Assembly: GCF_021228795.1 (NCBI RefSeq)
Contig: NZ_CP089309.1
Location: 682,001 to 746,000 of the forward strand
Source: Thiocapsa bogorovii
GTDB lineage: Bacteria > Pseudomonadota > Gammaproteobacteria > Chromatiales > Chromatiaceae
Direction: 5' to 3'
Length of the DNA: 64,000 bases
The notes beneath the pieces were generated by a model. It was not told the DNA's origin. It ran no database searches and worked only from the letters and a program-made list of their open reading frames with translations. Both the position numbers and the translations under genes were made by a program. Shown piece after piece: positions 18,684-27,630 of this stretch; position 1 is the stretch's first letter; each line of letters begins with the position of its first letter.

Positions 18684-19869
18684 TGTGGTCGAAGAGATAT
18701 TCAGCAAAGGGAATCGAGCAGGTAAAGGCCGGCGATACGGCATTGAGCACATGGAACGAGCGATCATCACCCTCGAAGCGGAAGTCCATCTCAAGCTTTC
18801 GTTGGCGCTTGTCAAAGAGTTGAGCACGGATCCCCGGAGCGCCCCAAGTCCGGTAATGTTTCGGATCGACCCCGCTCACCAGGTCGCCGGCAAGTCGCAC
18901 CATGCGTCCTTTGAAGTATTTTGCCAGCTCCTCGATTGCCAGGCCCCGAAAGCCGAAGTCGTCACGGACGAGTAAACCCGCCTCTTGCAGCAGAACCTCT
19001 CCGAGCTCGCGCAGATTGAAATTCTCGAGCCCGCGATAGTGCTCTCGCCAAAAAGCCGGAATAGCCGTCGGGCCGATCTTGATCTTCCCGGATGCCGTCA
19101 ACGTAAAGTGAACACCCAGGAAAGGATTGCGCAGGTCGGGAACCGGATAAATGTTGGTCCTTAATGCGCCGGCGGGTTCGTTGCTGTAGAGATATAGCCC
19201 TTTAAACGGGATAATGGCATAGGCCTGCGCGAATCCGAAATCCTTGGCAACGCGATCCGCATAGAGGCCTGCCGCATTGATAAGGTATCCAACCGACCAG
19301 TCGCCGCGCGAGGTCCGAACGCCGCCATCACGAGGACCAAGGTAAGCGGTCGACGGGTAGAGACCGATCTCGCAATTGCGCGCATCCTCGAGCAATGCAT
19401 CGAGGACGCGTCGCGGGTCGACCGAAGCAGTCGACGGGGAATAGAGGGCGCGTTCGAATGTCTTCGCACGTGGCTCGATCTCTCGGGCATCCTCGGCCGA
19501 GATCCCCTGAACATCGACGCCGTTGATCCGGCCGCGCCGCAACAGCTCGTCGAGCGGCCCAAGCTCGTCCGGGCCCTTCGTCACCACGAGCTTCCCGCAG
19601 CGATTGATCGGCAGATCCCGCTCGAGACAATATTCGGTCAGGCGCCGATTACCCTCGCGCGTGAAGCGCGCCTTCAAGCTATCCGCACTGTAGTAGAAGC
19701 CCGCGTGCAGAACGCCGCTGTTTCGACCGCTGGCGTGCTCTCCGAACGTGTCTTCCTTCTCGATGAGGGCCACAGCGGCATCGGGGAAACGCCGCTTGGC
19801 CTCCAATGCCAACGTGACCCCGATGATACCTCCACCGATGACCAGAAAGTCAGCCGTCGCTTGAGTCAT
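18643..19869 (-). CDS. lhgO: L-2-hydroxyglutarate oxidase/dehydrogenase-like FAD enzyme
   Basis: 408 residues from the ATG at 19869 (MTQATADFLVIGGGIIGVTLALEA), with GAGAGATGG upstream. The dinucleotide-binding GGGIIG motif sits at the N-terminus as in the DAO/LhgO family. EHASGRNSGVLHAGFYY, INAAGLYADRVA and LGVHFTLTASGKIKIGPTA are LhgO hallmarks. It oxidises L-2-hydroxyglutarate to 2-oxoglutarate, passing electrons to O2 or the quinone pool. Homologues are found in some polysaccharide clusters, where their substrate is not established. It lies 214 bp downstream of the methyltransferase operon and could be its last gene. Confidence 0.85.
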   Translation of the reverse strand: MTQATADFLVIGGGIIGVTLALEAKRRFPDAAVALIEKEDTFGEHASGRNSGVLHAGFYYSADSLKARFTREGNRRLTEYCLERDLPINRCGKLVVTKGPDELGPLDELLRRGRINGVDVQGISAEDAREIEPRAKTFERALYSPSTASVDPRRVLDALLEDARNCEIGLYPSTAYLGPRDGGVRTSRGDWSVGYLINAAGLYADRVAKDFGFAQAYAIIPFKGLYLYSNEPAGALRTNIYPVPDLRNPFLGVHFTLTASGKIKIGPTAIPAFWREHYRGLENFNLRELGEVLLQEAGLLVRDDFGFRGLAIEELAKYFKGRMVRLAGDLVSGVDPKHYRTWGAPGIRAQLFDKRQRKLEMDFRFEGDDRSFHVLNAVSPAFTCSIPFAEYLFDHINAMTGGSAPIVR

Positions 19870-20083
19870 ACATCCATCTCTCGACCATGAGTTGCGCCCC
19901 ATTCGTCGGCTTGGCGATTTCGTTCACGATCCTCCCACGATAGTGCTTTACCGCGTGGCGCGGAGCGCCGGGAAAGGCGTAAAACTGCGGAGGCCATGTC
20001 AGGAGCACTCTCGCGGCCGTCGGTCTTGCGGCAGTCGGACAGCCGATCTTCGGCCCATCGCCTTGTGAGTGCCCTCGGCACCC

Positions 20084-21286
20084 TCAGACTGCGCAAACGT
20101 CCGAGTCGACGCCCGATTCACGCAAGAGGTTCTTGATCTCGTCGAGATAGACCTTGTTCATGACGATGACCTGATCCGGCCGATAGCGCACGAGAAAATC
20201 CGCAGACACGACCTGTTGGCCGGTCCCCGGAACGTACTTTCCACGCTTATAAGGATTGAGGTCGACAATATAATCAATAGCCGCGGACTCTCGAACGATA
20301 TTCAGGAAGGTCACCCCCTTCGACCCGGCGCCCCAAACCACCGTCTTCGTACCCGCATCTTTCGCATTCCGAAGCTGCGACTGCCATTCGCCAACCTTCG
20401 CGCGATAGCTCTCGGCGAACGCATCGACATCCAGGGTCACGGCGGCCAGCTCGCCTGGCTCCGGAAGAAGTCCGCTCTCCCCCGATCGCGCCGGCAAGGC
20501 TTCGATCGAAAGGAACTGCCCTTCGAAGGCATCGTCCTGCTCCACGACCCGAAACCCGCTGTCCGCAAACACCCGACGCAACGAACCCGGCGTGAAATAG
20601 GAGCAGTGCTCGTAGATCAGATCCCAAATCCCGAGATCACGCAGCGTGAAGAGCGCATTCGGAACCTCGAAATACACCAGCGTATCGGGGCGGCGATCCA
20701 GGGTCTTACGCAATCCCTCGAGAAAAGCCCTCGGATACTGAATATGCTCCAGGACATGTCTGCAGACCACGAGATCCGCCGGCCGATCGGCGAATTCCTC
20801 CGAATAATAGTCCTGCACGAAGGTGAGACCCGGATGGACCGCAGCGCCTTCACGTTCCGATTCGAAGCTCTTGTCGAAGCCCGTACCGCGATTCTCGCCC
20901 GCAGCACAGATCATCGCCAGGAAATCCCCCTTGCCGCAGCCGAGCTCGATGACATCCTTTCCGCGGATGTCGTAACGTTCGACCAGGCGATTCGCCAAAG
21001 CTGTCGCGTACGCATTGAACTTCGGCGAGAAATGGAGCGAGTTCTCGTAGCCCTCCGAATAGTCCATCAAGCCCGGATCGAAGACACGGTTGAAGACGTG
21101 CCCGCATTCCCGGCAAAACGCGAGATCGATGTCTCCGCGCGGAGCTTCGCGTGCCTCGTCGACGCTCGGCCAGAGCACGTTGCAATAGGTCGGCATCGCC
21201 TCGATCCGAACGCAGCCCGTTAGAGCCGACGAACCGCAAACCGGACATTCCGTCAACGCGACTTCTGCTTGGGCACGCTCGTTCAT
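20084..21286 (-). CDS. Sugar C-methyltransferase-like protein 3 (class I SAM)
   Basis: 400 residues in the three-part plan of NDP-hexose C-methyltransferases. First a zinc-binding N-terminus (CPVCG near residue 15; CRECGHVF near 58), then a class I SAM domain (DVIELGCGKGDFLAMI; VVCRHVLEHIQ). The C-terminal Rossmann-like domain contains VVWGAGSKGVTFLNI and YIVDLNPYKRGKYVPGTG. Such enzymes methylate a keto-sugar carbon on a nucleotide sugar, though many family members are uncharacterised. It is the third of three related genes and lies 36 bp after the second, in a shared operon. Confidence 0.85.
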   Translation of the reverse strand: MNERAQAEVALTECPVCGSSALTGCVRIEAMPTYCNVLWPSVDEAREAPRGDIDLAFCRECGHVFNRVFDPGLMDYSEGYENSLHFSPKFNAYATALANRLVERYDIRGKDVIELGCGKGDFLAMICAAGENRGTGFDKSFESEREGAAVHPGLTFVQDYYSEEFADRPADLVVCRHVLEHIQYPRAFLEGLRKTLDRRPDTLVYFEVPNALFTLRDLGIWDLIYEHCSYFTPGSLRRVFADSGFRVVEQDDAFEGQFLSIEALPARSGESGLLPEPGELAAVTLDVDAFAESYRAKVGEWQSQLRNAKDAGTKTVVWGAGSKGVTFLNIVRESAAIDYIVDLNPYKRGKYVPGTGQQVVSADFLVRYRPDQVIVMNKVYLDEIKNLLRESGVDSDVCAV

Positions 21287-21322
21287 TCAATGACCTCTCG
21301 GGCTGAACAGGGCCTCGGAACC

Positions 21323-22504
21323 CTATACGGCGACGACATGCGGTGCGAGCCCAAGCGCGTTCAGGTCGCGGGTAATCTCGTCTTGATAGATCGCGTTCAT
21401 GATTACCACGACGTCGGGCCGGTAGTTCTGAAGAAATGCGGGCGCGACGATCTCCTGTCCGGTGCCGGACATGAAGTAGCTCTGGCGGTAGGGATTGATG
21501 TCGACCACATACTCGATTTGCCCATCGGTATCGATCGATCTCAAGAAGGAAACACCCTTGGAGCCCGACCCCCAGAGCACCGTCTTCAACCCCTTTGCGC
21601 GCCATTCCGCGAAGCGATCTCGCCACATCTGCAATTTCGCATCGCAGCGCTGCGGGAACGACGCGACATAATCCTTGAGAAGATCCAGATCATCCTCTCG
21701 CGGCAACGGCGCGGTGACGTCTCCGGTCGCGGGTCGCGCTTCTATGGTCAGGTATTGATCCCCGTACTCGGTATCGACATCGAGCACGTCGAATCCATTC
21801 TGCCTGAAGAGGCGGGCGAGAGAGCCGGGGCTGAAGTAGGAGCAATGTTCGTAGTAGATGTCTTCGAACGCACAATCGCGCAGGATCCGGATGACCTCCG
21901 GGATCTGGAAAAACACGATCGTATCGGACCTGTCGCCGATCGCGCGCCGCACGGTCGCCATAAAGTCATGCGTCCGTGGGATGTGCTCGAGCGTCATCTT
22001 GCAGCAGACGAAATCAGCCTGATGCTCGGCGTACTTCTCCGAGTAGAAATCCTTGATGAAGGTCACCTGCCCCTCTTGGATCGGGATCTCTCGGTCCTCC
22101 CGATACCCCGGGTCGAATCCGATCCCGCGATTTCCCCCGAGTTGGCTCAGCAGCGCGATAAACTCGCCTTTGCCGCACCCGATCTCGAGCACTTCCTTGC
22201 CCCGCAGATCGTACTTCTCGATGAGCCGCTCCGCTAAGGCACGATGGAAGGCGTTGAAGGTTCCGGAGAACCCTTGCGTCTCCTCGTAGCGACCGGAATA
22301 TTCAGTCAGCCTCGGATCGAAGGCGACATTGGAGATAAAGCCGCACTCCGGACAAAATCCGAGTCGGATATCCCCGCGCGGATACTCGGTCGCCTCTTCT
22401 CTGGAGCCGAGCAAGATACAACTGTTCGACGGAACGGCGTCGACCTCGTAGAAGATCTCCATCGCCCCGACGTGACAGCTCGGGCATTGGTGTGTCTGTT
22501 TCAT
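21323..22504 (-). CDS. Sugar C-methyltransferase-like protein 2 (class I SAM)
   Basis: 393 residues, same architecture as its downstream neighbour and clearly paralogous: CPSCH/CPECGF zinc ligands, EVLEIGCGKGEFIALL SAM loop, KMTLEHIPR, and a C-terminal VLWGSGSKGVSFLR plus YVVDINPYRQSYFMSGTG. Close similarity to the 20084 protein in motif spacing suggests a relatively recent duplication. It starts only 3 bp after the previous methyltransferase stop, so translation is probably coupled. It may act on a different carbon of the same nucleotide sugar, or form a heteromer with its paralogue; neither can be decided from sequence. Confidence 0.85.
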   Translation of the reverse strand: MKQTHQCPSCHVGAMEIFYEVDAVPSNSCILLGSREEATEYPRGDIRLGFCPECGFISNVAFDPRLTEYSGRYEETQGFSGTFNAFHRALAERLIEKYDLRGKEVLEIGCGKGEFIALLSQLGGNRGIGFDPGYREDREIPIQEGQVTFIKDFYSEKYAEHQADFVCCKMTLEHIPRTHDFMATVRRAIGDRSDTIVFFQIPEVIRILRDCAFEDIYYEHCSYFSPGSLARLFRQNGFDVLDVDTEYGDQYLTIEARPATGDVTAPLPREDDLDLLKDYVASFPQRCDAKLQMWRDRFAEWRAKGLKTVLWGSGSKGVSFLRSIDTDGQIEYVVDINPYRQSYFMSGTGQEIVAPAFLQNYRPDVVVIMNAIYQDEITRDLNALGLAPHVVAV

Positions 22505-22507
22505 ACG

Positions 22508-23734
22508 CTACAGCACCTTAGGCTCGGGAATCGGAACGATGAACCGACCGCCGCGCTCCCGATATGCGGCCTGCTGCTCCAGGATCTCGTCGGCGAAATT
22601 CCACGGCAGGATCAACACATCGTCGGGCATGGACTCCAACAAACGCTCCGGGGCGTAGATCGGCAGGTGTTGCCCAGGCATGTACCGCCCTTGCTTATGA
22701 ATGTTTCGATCGACGACGAAATCCACCAGATCCGGGCCGATCCCGACATAGTTGATCAATGTGCTGCCTTTTGCCGCAGCCCCGTAAGCCGCGATGCGAT
22801 GGCCTTGCGCCTTGAGGTCGCGCAGCAATCGGGACAAGGCATCCTTGACGTGCTCGACGCGCTTGGAGAAATCCCGGTAATAATCGAGCTGATCGACCTT
22901 TTCGAGCCGCTCGGTCTCCAGAAGCGACCGCACTGCGGCGCCGACGTCTTCGCGTTTTTCCACGAACAAACGCAACGACCCCCCATGGATCTGCAGCCGC
23001 TTGACGTCGTTGAGGTAAAGACCGTGACTGCGGAACAGATGATCGAGAGCAGTCGCCGAGAAATAGCAAAGGTGCTCGTGGTAGATGGTGTCGAACTCGC
23101 AGTGATCGATGAGATCCTTGACGTAGGGCACCTCGATCACCGCAACACCGTCATCCTTGAGAAGACGAGCGACGCCCTCGACGAATCCATTGGTGTCGGC
23201 GACATGCGCCAAGACGTTGTTGCCGTGAACAACGTCGGCCTGTCGACCCTCGCTCTTTAATTGCTCCGCCAGCTCGAGCGTAAAGAAGGTGTTCAAAGTG
23301 GGAACACCGATCTTCTCGGCGGCCTTGGCCGGACCATCGGCGGGGTCAATCCCGAGCACCGAAATTCCGCGCTCGACATAGTTTTTCAGCAGGTAGCCGT
23401 CATTGCTCGCAAGCTCGATCACGAAGGATGAGCCATCAAGCCCCCTCCGAGCGATGATGTCGTCGACATTCTCTTTGGAATGGCGCAGAAGCGCGGGCGA
23501 GAACGACGAGAAGTAGGGGTAATCCTCGCAGAACAGCTCCTCCGGTGGCACGGTCTCCAGGATCTGAACCAAGGTGCAGCTCGGGCAAAACGCAACCTCG
23601 AGCGGATAGGTTGGCTCATGCTGAGACAACTGGGCCTCGGTGAGCAATCGGTCCGCGAGCGGCGTAACCCCCAGATCGAGAAATGACTGCAGGCCGCGAC
23701 TCCCGCAGGCCCTGCAGCACGCTTGGCTTGGCAT
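22508..23734 (-). CDS. Sugar C-methyltransferase-like protein 1 (TylC3-like)
   Basis: 408 residues, the most divergent of the three. It has a four-cysteine zinc site (CRACG at ~8-12; CPSC at ~50-53), a SAM domain with FVIELASNDGYLLKNY and HGNNVLAHVAD, and the active-site-like YHEHLCYFSATAL. The C-terminal domain contains AAYGAAAKGSTLINY and DRNIHKQGRYMPGQHLPI. This is the plan of TDP/CDP-sugar C-3/C-5 methyltransferases. AGGAG lies nine bases before the ATG at 23734. Its upstream neighbour was the epimerase gene, whose stranded 3' tail ends 39 bp away; the IS insertion now separates it from the operon promoter. Confidence 0.87.
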   Translation of the reverse strand: MPSQACCRACGSRGLQSFLDLGVTPLADRLLTEAQLSQHEPTYPLEVAFCPSCTLVQILETVPPEELFCEDYPYFSSFSPALLRHSKENVDDIIARRGLDGSSFVIELASNDGYLLKNYVERGISVLGIDPADGPAKAAEKIGVPTLNTFFTLELAEQLKSEGRQADVVHGNNVLAHVADTNGFVEGVARLLKDDGVAVIEVPYVKDLIDHCEFDTIYHEHLCYFSATALDHLFRSHGLYLNDVKRLQIHGGSLRLFVEKREDVGAAVRSLLETERLEKVDQLDYYRDFSKRVEHVKDALSRLLRDLKAQGHRIAAYGAAAKGSTLINYVGIGPDLVDFVVDRNIHKQGRYMPGQHLPIYAPERLLESMPDDVLILPWNFADEILEQQAAYRERGGRFIVPIPEPKVL

Positions 23735-23773
23735 ATCAATCAGCTCCTATTCCCGATGATGAATAGATCACTC

Positions 23774-23848
23774 TTAGACGTTCGAGCGCAGATCCGCGTC
23801 GAGTCGACCTTCGGCGACCAGCTTCTGGATATGTGCAATGCGCTTGAA
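23774..23848 (-). pseudogene. Stranded 3' fragment of the sugar epimerase gene
   Basis: The minus strand here encodes KRIAHIQKLVAEGRLDADL plus four residues and a stop, the usual C-terminal end of the NAD-dependent sugar epimerase/dehydratase at 25279-26307. It is cut off by the IS element. Joining 26307-25352 to 23843-23774, with the TTGAA duplication counted once, gives 1026 nt, an intact 341-residue frame. Confidence 0.9.
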
Positions 23849-25351
23849 CTCGACTTTGGCCATTTCCGGGCCCCGGCGGAAGCGCCGCGAGGCGCCGGGA
23901 GCGACGGTGACAGACCCGATTGATGTGGCGGCAGAGGGCCGCGGACGGTATCGTCCGATGTCGACCAAAACCTCGGACCTGCCTGCGGATGTTCCCTCTG
24001 CCTGCCGCGATTGTATCTGTTCTGCAGCCCTTTGCCTGCCTGTTCACCGCGCCGACCCTGGCGCATCTGCACGTCTTGCTGACGGGAACGCTGCTGGCGC
24101 AAGGGCCGCGCACGGTGACGGCGGCGCTGCGGGCGATGGGGCTGAGCGCGGAGCGGCGCTTCGAGCGTTACCACCGGGTGCTGAATCGGGCACGCTGGTC
24201 GTCGCGCCAAGGGGCGCGGATTCTGCTGGGGCTGTTGCTCGGGATGTTGCCGGCGCAGGTGCCGATCGTGGTGGCGGTCGACGAGACACTGGAACGGCGC
24301 AAGGGCGCGCGCATTCGAGCGAAGGGGATGTATCGCGATGCGGTGCGCTCCTCGCGCAGCAAGGTGGTGACCTGTTTGGGGCTGGAGTGGATCTGTATGG
24401 CGTTGTTGGTGCCCGTGCCGTGGAGCACGCGGCCTTGGGCGCTGCCCTTTCTCACCCGCTTGGCGCCGTCGAAACGGGCCGACGAGGCGGCCGCGCGGCA
24501 CCATCGCACGGTCGTGGAGCTCACCATCGGGATGGTCTGGCTGGTCTCGCGCTGGCTGCAGCAACGCCGCTGGATCCTGCTCGGCGACGGCAGCTACTCC
24601 TGCATTCAGCTGGGGTGGGAAGTGCTGGCCGCGCAAGCGACCCTGGTCACGCGCCTGCGCCTGGACGCACGCCTGTTCGCCTGTCCCGAGCCGGTGCCCG
24701 CCGGGCGGCGCGGCCCCAAGCCGAAGAAAGGCGGCGTACTGGCCAAGCTCGCCACACGCGAAGAAGCGGCGCGCACCCGAGGCGAGGAGGTCGCGATTCA
24801 ATGGTACGGACAGCCCAAAACGCTGCGCCTGCTCAGCGAGGTGTGTCTGTGGCACACCGCGGGATGGCCGCCGTTGCCGATTCGCTGGGTGCTCGTGGTC
24901 GATCCCGAAGGCCGGCTGCCGACGCAAGCCTTCTTTACCACCGACCTGAACATGGCGCCGGCCCGCGTCGTGGAGCTGTTTGTTCAGCGCTGGTCGCTCG
25001 AGGTCACCTTCGAGGAAGTCCGTCGCCACCTCGGCGTCGAGACCCAGCGCCAGTGGAACGATCTGGCGATCGCACGCACCACGCCGATGCTGATGGCGCT
25101 GTTCTCGCTCGTCTGTCTCATGGTCTACCGGTGGCGCGAGCGCTGGGACGCCCTGCCGCGCTCCACGGCCTGGTATCTGAAGTCCCACGCCACCTTCTCC
25201 GATTGCCTGGCCCTGGTGCGGCGCACCATCTGGGCCGAGGAGAATTACGCCTACTCACGGTCCGAGGGGGAGATGGTCCTAATTCCGTCCAAGCGACTCG
25301 ATCGCCTGCTGGAACAGCTCGCGGCGACCGCCTAGATTGGCCAAAGTCGAG
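23849..25351 (+). mobile_element. IS701/IS4-like insertion sequence, 1503 bp, inserted in epimerase gene
   Basis: The ends are perfect 14-bp inverted repeats CTCGACTTTGGCCA at 23849-23862 and its complement at 25338-25351. They are flanked by a direct duplication TTGAA (23844-23848 and 25352-25356). The single transposase gene fills most of the element, on the strand opposite to the operon. Because the terminal bases are partly self-complementary, the boundary could be read as a 3-bp duplication with a 15-bp repeat; removing either version restores the same target frame. Confidence 0.93.
23989..25335 (+). CDS. DDE transposase (IS701-like)
   Basis: 448 residues from the ATG at 23989 (MFPLPAAIVSVLQPFACLF), which aligns with the usual start of relatives; a TTG at 23920 would add 23 residues. 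Family marks: GTLLAQGPRTVTAALRAMGL and RYHRVLNRARWS near the N-terminus. DDE residues are plausibly in VVAVDETLE, ILLGDGSYS and LEVTFEEVRRHLG, all present. No frameshift or stop, so the element may still be active. The stop codon TAG at 25333-25335 sits three bases before the right inverted repeat. Confidence 0.92.
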   Translation: MFPLPAAIVSVLQPFACLFTAPTLAHLHVLLTGTLLAQGPRTVTAALRAMGLSAERRFERYHRVLNRARWSSRQGARILLGLLLGMLPAQVPIVVAVDETLERRKGARIRAKGMYRDAVRSSRSKVVTCLGLEWICMALLVPVPWSTRPWALPFLTRLAPSKRADEAAARHHRTVVELTIGMVWLVSRWLQQRRWILLGDGSYSCIQLGWEVLAAQATLVTRLRLDARLFACPEPVPAGRRGPKPKKGGVLAKLATREEAARTRGEEVAIQWYGQPKTLRLLSEVCLWHTAGWPPLPIRWVLVVDPEGRLPTQAFFTTDLNMAPARVVELFVQRWSLEVTFEEVRRHLGVETQRQWNDLAIARTTPMLMALFSLVCLMVYRWRERWDALPRSTAWYLKSHATFSDCLALVRRTIWAEENYAYSRSEGEMVLIPSKRLDRLLEQLAATA

Positions 25352-26307
25352 TTGAAGCGCTCGCCTTCGAAATCATCCAATGCCAAACCGACCTGCTTGT
25401 AGGCCTGATAGAGCTCCTCGACGCCTCGCCGCGCCGTCCACTGTGGCTTGAACTCATGCAAGGTTCTGGCGATGTGGTTGCAGTCGACCCGATAACAGCG
25501 TAAATCCGGCCCGGCATCCGGGGCAAAACCGATCTCGCAGTTCGGCACGACGTCGTGGACGATCTCGGCAATCTCGCGAATCTGATAATTCTCGGTGGTC
25601 GTGCCCACGTTGAAGGCGTGATCGTGGATAAGGTCGCGGGGCGCTTGAAGGGCGGCGATGTAAGACAGGGCGATATCCTCGACATGGACGATCGGGCGCC
25701 ACGGTGAGCCGTCGCTCTTCAAATAGACGCTCCCGGTCGTAAAGGCCCAAGCGGTCAGATTGTTGGTGACCAAGTCAAAGCGGATCCGAGGCGAAAGACC
25801 GTAGGCTGTCGATGCCCTGAGATAGGTCGGCGAGAAGTTGTCGTCCGCGAGCTCATGCAAGGCTTCCTCGACGCGCACCTTGGACACGCCATAGGGCGTG
25901 ACCGGATTGAAAGCCGCATCCTCGGTCAGAAAATTATCGCCGGAGGCCCCGTAGTTGCTGCATGAAGACGCAAACAGGAAGCGAGCCACACCCGCATCCT
26001 TGGCAAGCCGCGCAACCTTCACGGACGCCTTGTAGTTGATGTCCTCGGTGAGATGCGGTCGATAATCGCCCATCGGGTCGTTTGACAACCCGGCAAGATG
26101 GATCACGGCCTCGAAGCCGCGAAGGTCCGCCGCCTCGACATCTCGGACATCCTTGCGAATGTTTTGGACGTCGGCCAGCTCGCCCGTAAAGGTACAGTCC
26201 TCGAACCAATCGGCGTCGAGTCCCACGACGTCATGCCCGCGTTTCAGCAGCATCGGGACCAGAATTGTCCCTATGTAACCCAAATGTCCGGTCACCAATA
26301 CTCTCAT
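25279..26307 (-). pseudogene. NAD-dependent sugar epimerase/dehydratase with IS-replaced C-terminus
   Basis: Starts at the ATG 26307 (GGAG upstream): MRVLVTGHLGYIGTILVP, an extended SDR with GxxGYIG NAD-binding loop, SSCSNYG (the catalytic Ser region), and Y-x-x-x-K as PYGVSK. It acts on a nucleotide sugar; context with a glucose-1-phosphate cytidylyltransferase points to a CDP-sugar. The IS at 25351 cuts the frame after DFEGERF. The reading frame continues 24 codons into the IS (NSTLANLGGRRELFQQAIES...) and stops at 25279. The chimera is 342 residues against 341 in the original, so only the last ~23 residues are changed. Whether it is still active is unknown; it is called a pseudogene conservatively. 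Confidence 0.88.
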
Positions 26308-26777
26308 CGTCTCGCTCCAAGGTCTCGGGGCAAAAAGGAGGCCTGCGCGAAGGTCGCGGGTCTCCTGCATGGTTCGTCGGCACGAACCAGCAAGGTACGT
26401 GCCCGGAATAGATGTCGCAAAAGGGATTCGCCTCGGTTCTGAACCCGATTGCGGCCGTGATTGAGTGTCTCGGCGAAAGCCATGTCAGCACCTCGCATCC
26501 GCTGCTCGGGCGTTGTCTAAGCAATTACCGTACACAAATTCCTGATCAACGTCGATCAGGGAGCCCCGCTCATGGATTCGACCCAGTCGGCATGCGGCGC
26601 AAGGTGTCTGGAGAAGCCTGACATTGCGGGAACCGGGTTACGAGCGCGCCAGTGATCCGGGTAGACGCCGTATGGGGATGTTCGATACGGGGGGCCGAGC
26701 AAGAACGCGCGCGGCAGCGCGCGCACCCGAGGGTGGAGCCGGCACTCGCTCCGCTCACGTCCAGACGGCAACGACGG
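26308..26777. other. 470-bp gap inside the sugar operon, with two hairpins
   Basis: Between rfbF and the epimerase. It contains an inverted repeat CCTGATC...GATCAGG at 26541-26560 and a GC-rich palindrome (GCGCGC arms) at 26707-26724 just after the rfbF stop, possibly a terminator. Open frames here lack motifs. A CDP-glucose 4,6-dehydratase gene, the usual partner of rfbF, is absent from this spot. Confidence 0.6.
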
Positions 26778-27551
26778 TCAGGACCAACGCTTCCAAGGCG
26801 GATTGCCGTGCTGCCAAAGCTCCTCAAGGAGGTGCTTCTCCCGCAAGGTATCCATGCACTGCCAGAACGACTCGTGCCGATAGGCCATAAGTTGCCCGTC
26901 GGCCGCGAGCCGCTCCATAGGTGCGTGCTCGAACATGACCTCGTCGCCCTCGATGTAATTCATCACACCGGGCTCCAAGACAAAGAAGGCCCCGTTGATC
27001 CAGCCCTCGTGGATCTGCGACTTCTCCGTGAAGCTGGTCACGGCATCGCCGTCGAACTCGAGATTGCCGTACCGAGCCGGTGGCCTGACGGCGGTGACGG
27101 TGGCGAGCTTTCCGTGGGCGCGATGAAAACGCAGCAGCGCATCCAAATCAACGTCGGACACGCCGTCGCCCCAGGTCAACATAAAGGTTTCGTTGCCGAA
27201 GTACGGCTGCAATCGCTTGATGCGACCGCCGGTCATCGTCTTCAGACCCGTTTCGAAGAGGTTCACGGTCCAATCGGGTCGATCCCCGTCGTTCGACGTG
27301 GTGACCTGTCCGGTTGCTGTTTCGACGCGCATATCGCCGGACAAGATCCCGAAGTCCTTGAACCAGCGCTTGATGTAGTCGCCCTTGTAGCCGAGGGCGA
27401 CCGCGAAATCACGATGCCCGTAGCTGTAGTAGTGCATCATGATGTGCCAAAGGATCGGGCGACCGCCGATCTCCACCATCGGCTTCGGACGGATCTCCGT
27501 CTCCTCGGCCAAACGCGTTCCCAGACCGCCGGCAAGTATTCCGACCTTCAT
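26778..27551 (-). CDS. rfbF: Glucose-1-phosphate cytidylyltransferase
   Basis: 257 residues, the family length. N-terminal MKVGILAGGLGTRLAEET and RPKPMVEIGGRPILWHIM form the nucleotide-binding signature, followed by FMLTWGDGVSDVDL with the metal-binding aspartates, and WINGAFFVLEPGV. It makes CDP-glucose from CTP and glucose 1-phosphate, the entry to CDP-deoxy and branched sugars. GAGG lies eight bases upstream of the ATG. It follows the ABC exporter by 79 bp and precedes the epimerase, suggesting one operon for making and exporting a modified sugar. Confidence 0.95.
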   Translation of the reverse strand: MKVGILAGGLGTRLAEETEIRPKPMVEIGGRPILWHIMMHYYSYGHRDFAVALGYKGDYIKRWFKDFGILSGDMRVETATGQVTTSNDGDRPDWTVNLFETGLKTMTGGRIKRLQPYFGNETFMLTWGDGVSDVDLDALLRFHRAHGKLATVTAVRPPARYGNLEFDGDAVTSFTEKSQIHEGWINGAFFVLEPGVMNYIEGDEVMFEHAPMERLAADGQLMAYRHESFWQCMDTLREKHLLEELWQHGNPPWKRWS

Positions 27552-27630
27552 GAAGGTAAACCTCGCTTCGGATGATGTTTCGCCTAGAGCTCACTTCCGA
27601 TCCACATCGCTCCCGGCGGATGGCCGGGTG

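Noticed and set aside
20069-23260. Plus-strand frames of 300-380 residues across the methyltransferase operon
   Set aside because: Shadows of three recognisable methyltransferases; no ribosome sites or motifs.
23740-25188. A 482-residue minus-strand frame across the IS element
   Set aside because: Antisense to the transposase; the only real minus-strand coding here is the short epimerase tail at 23774-23848.
25279-26307. Treating the epimerase as an intact gene with an unusual C-terminus
   Set aside because: Inverted repeats, TTGAA duplication and the displaced KRIAHIQ tail at 23774-23848 show that the end was replaced by the insertion.
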